Assembly (NCBI GenBank): GCA_016935195.1
Contig: JAFGRL010000074.1
Span: 1-41,758 of the forward strand
From: Sedimentisphaerales bacterium
GTDB lineage: Bacteria; Planctomycetota; Phycisphaerae; Sedimentisphaerales; Anaerobacaceae
DNA length: 41,758 nucleotides
Direction: 5' to 3'
Part shown: in pieces, positions 40,565-41,758 of the stretch
Layout of the letters: each line of letters starts with the position of its first letter
Numbering within the stretch: the stretch's first letter is position 1
Position numbers and translations under genes: made by a program
The notes under the pieces: generated by a model
Seen by the model: only the letters and a program-made list of their open reading frames with translations
Told to the model about the DNA's origin: nothing
The model's database searches: none

Positions 40565-41758
40565 TTACAGCTTGCCTGAATAGTTCTAATCAAACCTTTG
40601 ATAGTATGCTCCTTTGCCGTAGCATCCACTTTAACTTTTAATTCTTTTAGCTGTTCAGAAGTAACAGGGCCTATAGATGCAACCTTGGCATTACTTGAAT
40701 TAACAAGATTTTTTGAAACCTGTTCAAAAAAACTCCTCGCCGACGATGGGCTGGCAAACGTAATCCAGTCGATCTTACCATCGGCTATCATTTTCTCAAG
40801 CCATTTAAATTCACTTCTCTGTGGTAAAACATCATACAAAGCTATTTCATCAACCTCCGCCGATGCATGAGAGAGCATTTCCCTCAACTGGCCTGAAGCT
40901 TTTTTTGAACGTAAAAGAAGAACCTTTTTTCCATTAAGATTTGCAGAACCTATAAGTCCTTTGCCAAGTTCACTGCTGGTGTAAACGTTTGGCACAAAGT
41001 CGCAGATTATGCCGAACTTCTCTAACTTTTCTGCCGTTTCACTGCCTATACATGCAACCCTCGTCCTGCCAATTGCCCTTGCATCTTTATTAAGGCTTTT
41101 GAGTGCTTCAAAGAAAATTTTTACACCATTTGCACTTGTAAAAATGAGCCAGTCATATTCATTGATTCGACCTATCGCTTGCAAAAATGCGCTTTTTTCG
41201 GTTAACGGCTTGATTCTTATTGTCGCTGCCTGTATGGGGGCACCACCTTCGGCCGCAATCTTCGCCGCAAACTCGGCGTTTCCCTTGATGTCCCGCGTTA
41301 CAACAATATTTTTTCCAAAAAGAGGCTTTCTCGAAAACCAATTGAAACCTGACTCACCACCGGCCCCTGTTCCAATTATTACAACTGCCGGCGGTTCAAT
41401 CTTTTCCTTTTTGCATTTATCACTTATTGACGCCAGAGGCGACTGAATAACTTTCTGGCTCGGTAGCGTGGCATTGGCAACCACAGCTGCGGGCATCTCA
41501 GCATCCATACCGTTTGACAAGAGCTGCTCAACGATAGCTTCAAGATTTCCAACCGACATATAGAAAACGATTGAGCCTTTGAATTTGGCCAACCATGGCC
41601 AATCAATATTGCTGTGTGCTTTCGCATCAGCCTCTCTGCCCGTTACGAAAACCACCTGTGAACTAAACTGTCTGTCGGTAAGCATGATGCCGCTGTATTC
41701 TGCTGCTGCGATACCGGCCGTTACACCCGGTACAATTTCAAAATCAATCTTTGCTTCA
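40561..41758 (-). CDS. cobA-hemD: Uroporphyrinogen-III methyltransferase / synthase fusion, partial (N-terminus outside window)
   Basis: The frame is open to the right edge, giving at least 398 residues. The visible N-part is the C-terminal portion of a CobA-type SAM-dependent uroporphyrinogen-III methyltransferase: VPGVTAGIAAAEYSGI, VFVTGREAD, FYMSVGNLEAIVEQL and PAAVVANATLPSQKV. After a linker (about 41330) comes a uroporphyrinogen-III synthase (HemD) domain of about 250 residues with IVVTRDIKGNAEFAA, WLIFTSANGVKIFFE and ITFASPSSARSFFE. It closes and isomerises hydroxymethylbilane to uroporphyrinogen III, then methylates it to precorrin-2. The ATG at 41685 is internal, as conserved sequence continues upstream. 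The stop overlaps ahbC. Confidence 0.92.
   Translation of the reverse strand, partial: EAKIDFEIVPGVTAGIAAAEYSGIMLTDRQFSSQVVFVTGREADAKAHSNIDWPWLAKFKGSIVFYMSVGNLEAIVEQLLSNGMDAEMPAAVVANATLPSQKVIQSPLASISDKCKKEKIEPPAVVIIGTGAGGESGFNWFSRKPLFGKNIVVTRDIKGNAEFAAKIAAEGGAPIQAATIRIKPLTEKSAFLQAIGRINEYDWLIFTSANGVKIFFEALKSLNKDARAIGRTRVACIGSETAEKLEKFGIICDFVPNVYTSSELGKGLIGSANLNGKKVLLLRSKKASGQLREMLSHASAEVDEIALYDVLPQRSEFKWLEKMIADGKIDWITFASPSSARSFFEQVSKNLVNSSNAKVASIGPVTSEQLKELKVKVDATAKEHTIKGLIRTIQASCK

Overview
The window looks like a chromosomal segment of a Planctomycetota bacterium, most likely of the class Phycisphaerae. The grounds are a secreted GLUG-repeat protein with a dockerin-like tail, large secreted TIM-barrel plus HEAT-repeat proteins, zinc-ribbon membrane proteins, a KDO (Gram-negative envelope) gene, and a complete siroheme-dependent (Ahb) heme route typical of anaerobes. 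The class assignment is an inference from protein style; no rRNA marker is present. I found no tRNA, rRNA, CRISPR array, transposase or phage gene.

Layout. 1-1488 (minus): a partial zinc-ribbon membrane protein behind pilT. 2048-3481 (plus): folC. 3564-5286 (plus): two broken genes, a zinc-ribbon ORF with an in-frame TAG and a GLUG-repeat secreted protein with two frameshifts. 11831-5297 (minus): a compact five-gene catabolic-looking operon with two tandem secreted TIM-barrel/HEAT paralogues, an RraA-like aldolase, a D-2-hydroxyacid dehydrogenase and a cupin. It diverges from an MtaA-like corrinoid methyltransferase at 11968. 18947-13030 (minus): asd, truA, a GT4 glycosyltransferase, yjbQ, a LysE exporter and a purple-acid-phosphatase-like lipoprotein, with stop/start overlaps through most of the run. 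23502-19124 (minus): tpiA-secG-yicC-gmk-rpoZ-coaC-coaB, closed by a rho-independent terminator. Divergent from it lies kdsB-pyrG (plus). A small coiled-coil lipoprotein (minus) diverges from ahcY and a large membrane/TPR-like protein (plus). Then come cimA (plus), an Xaa-Pro peptidase (minus), a GC-rich promoter-to-terminator cassette that looks like an unannotated RNA gene (33322-33455), and a rhomboid protease.

The right-hand 7 kb is a heme region. ahbD and a fused ahbA-ahbB lie on the plus strand; cobA-hemD, ahbC and hemB lie on the minus strand as an overlapping operon running in from beyond the window. Together they cover 5-aminolevulinate to porphobilinogen (HemB), uroporphyrinogen III and precorrin-2 (HemD-CobA), then siroheme decarboxylation (AhbAB), deacetylation (AhbC) and oxidative decarboxylation to heme (AhbD). 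HemA/HemL, HemC and the precorrin-2 dehydrogenase/ferrochelatase step are not in view. Between the two heme units sit a ptsN-like EIIA gene and a 3' remnant of gatB.

Best leads: the candidate RNA gene at 33322-33455; the Ahb locus with its AhbA-AhbB fusion; a divergent CTP synthase that lacks the usual glutaminase-triad Glu; a heptanucleotide repeat inside a glycosyltransferase; a truncated gatB; and the TIM-barrel/HEAT operon opposite a methyltransferase.
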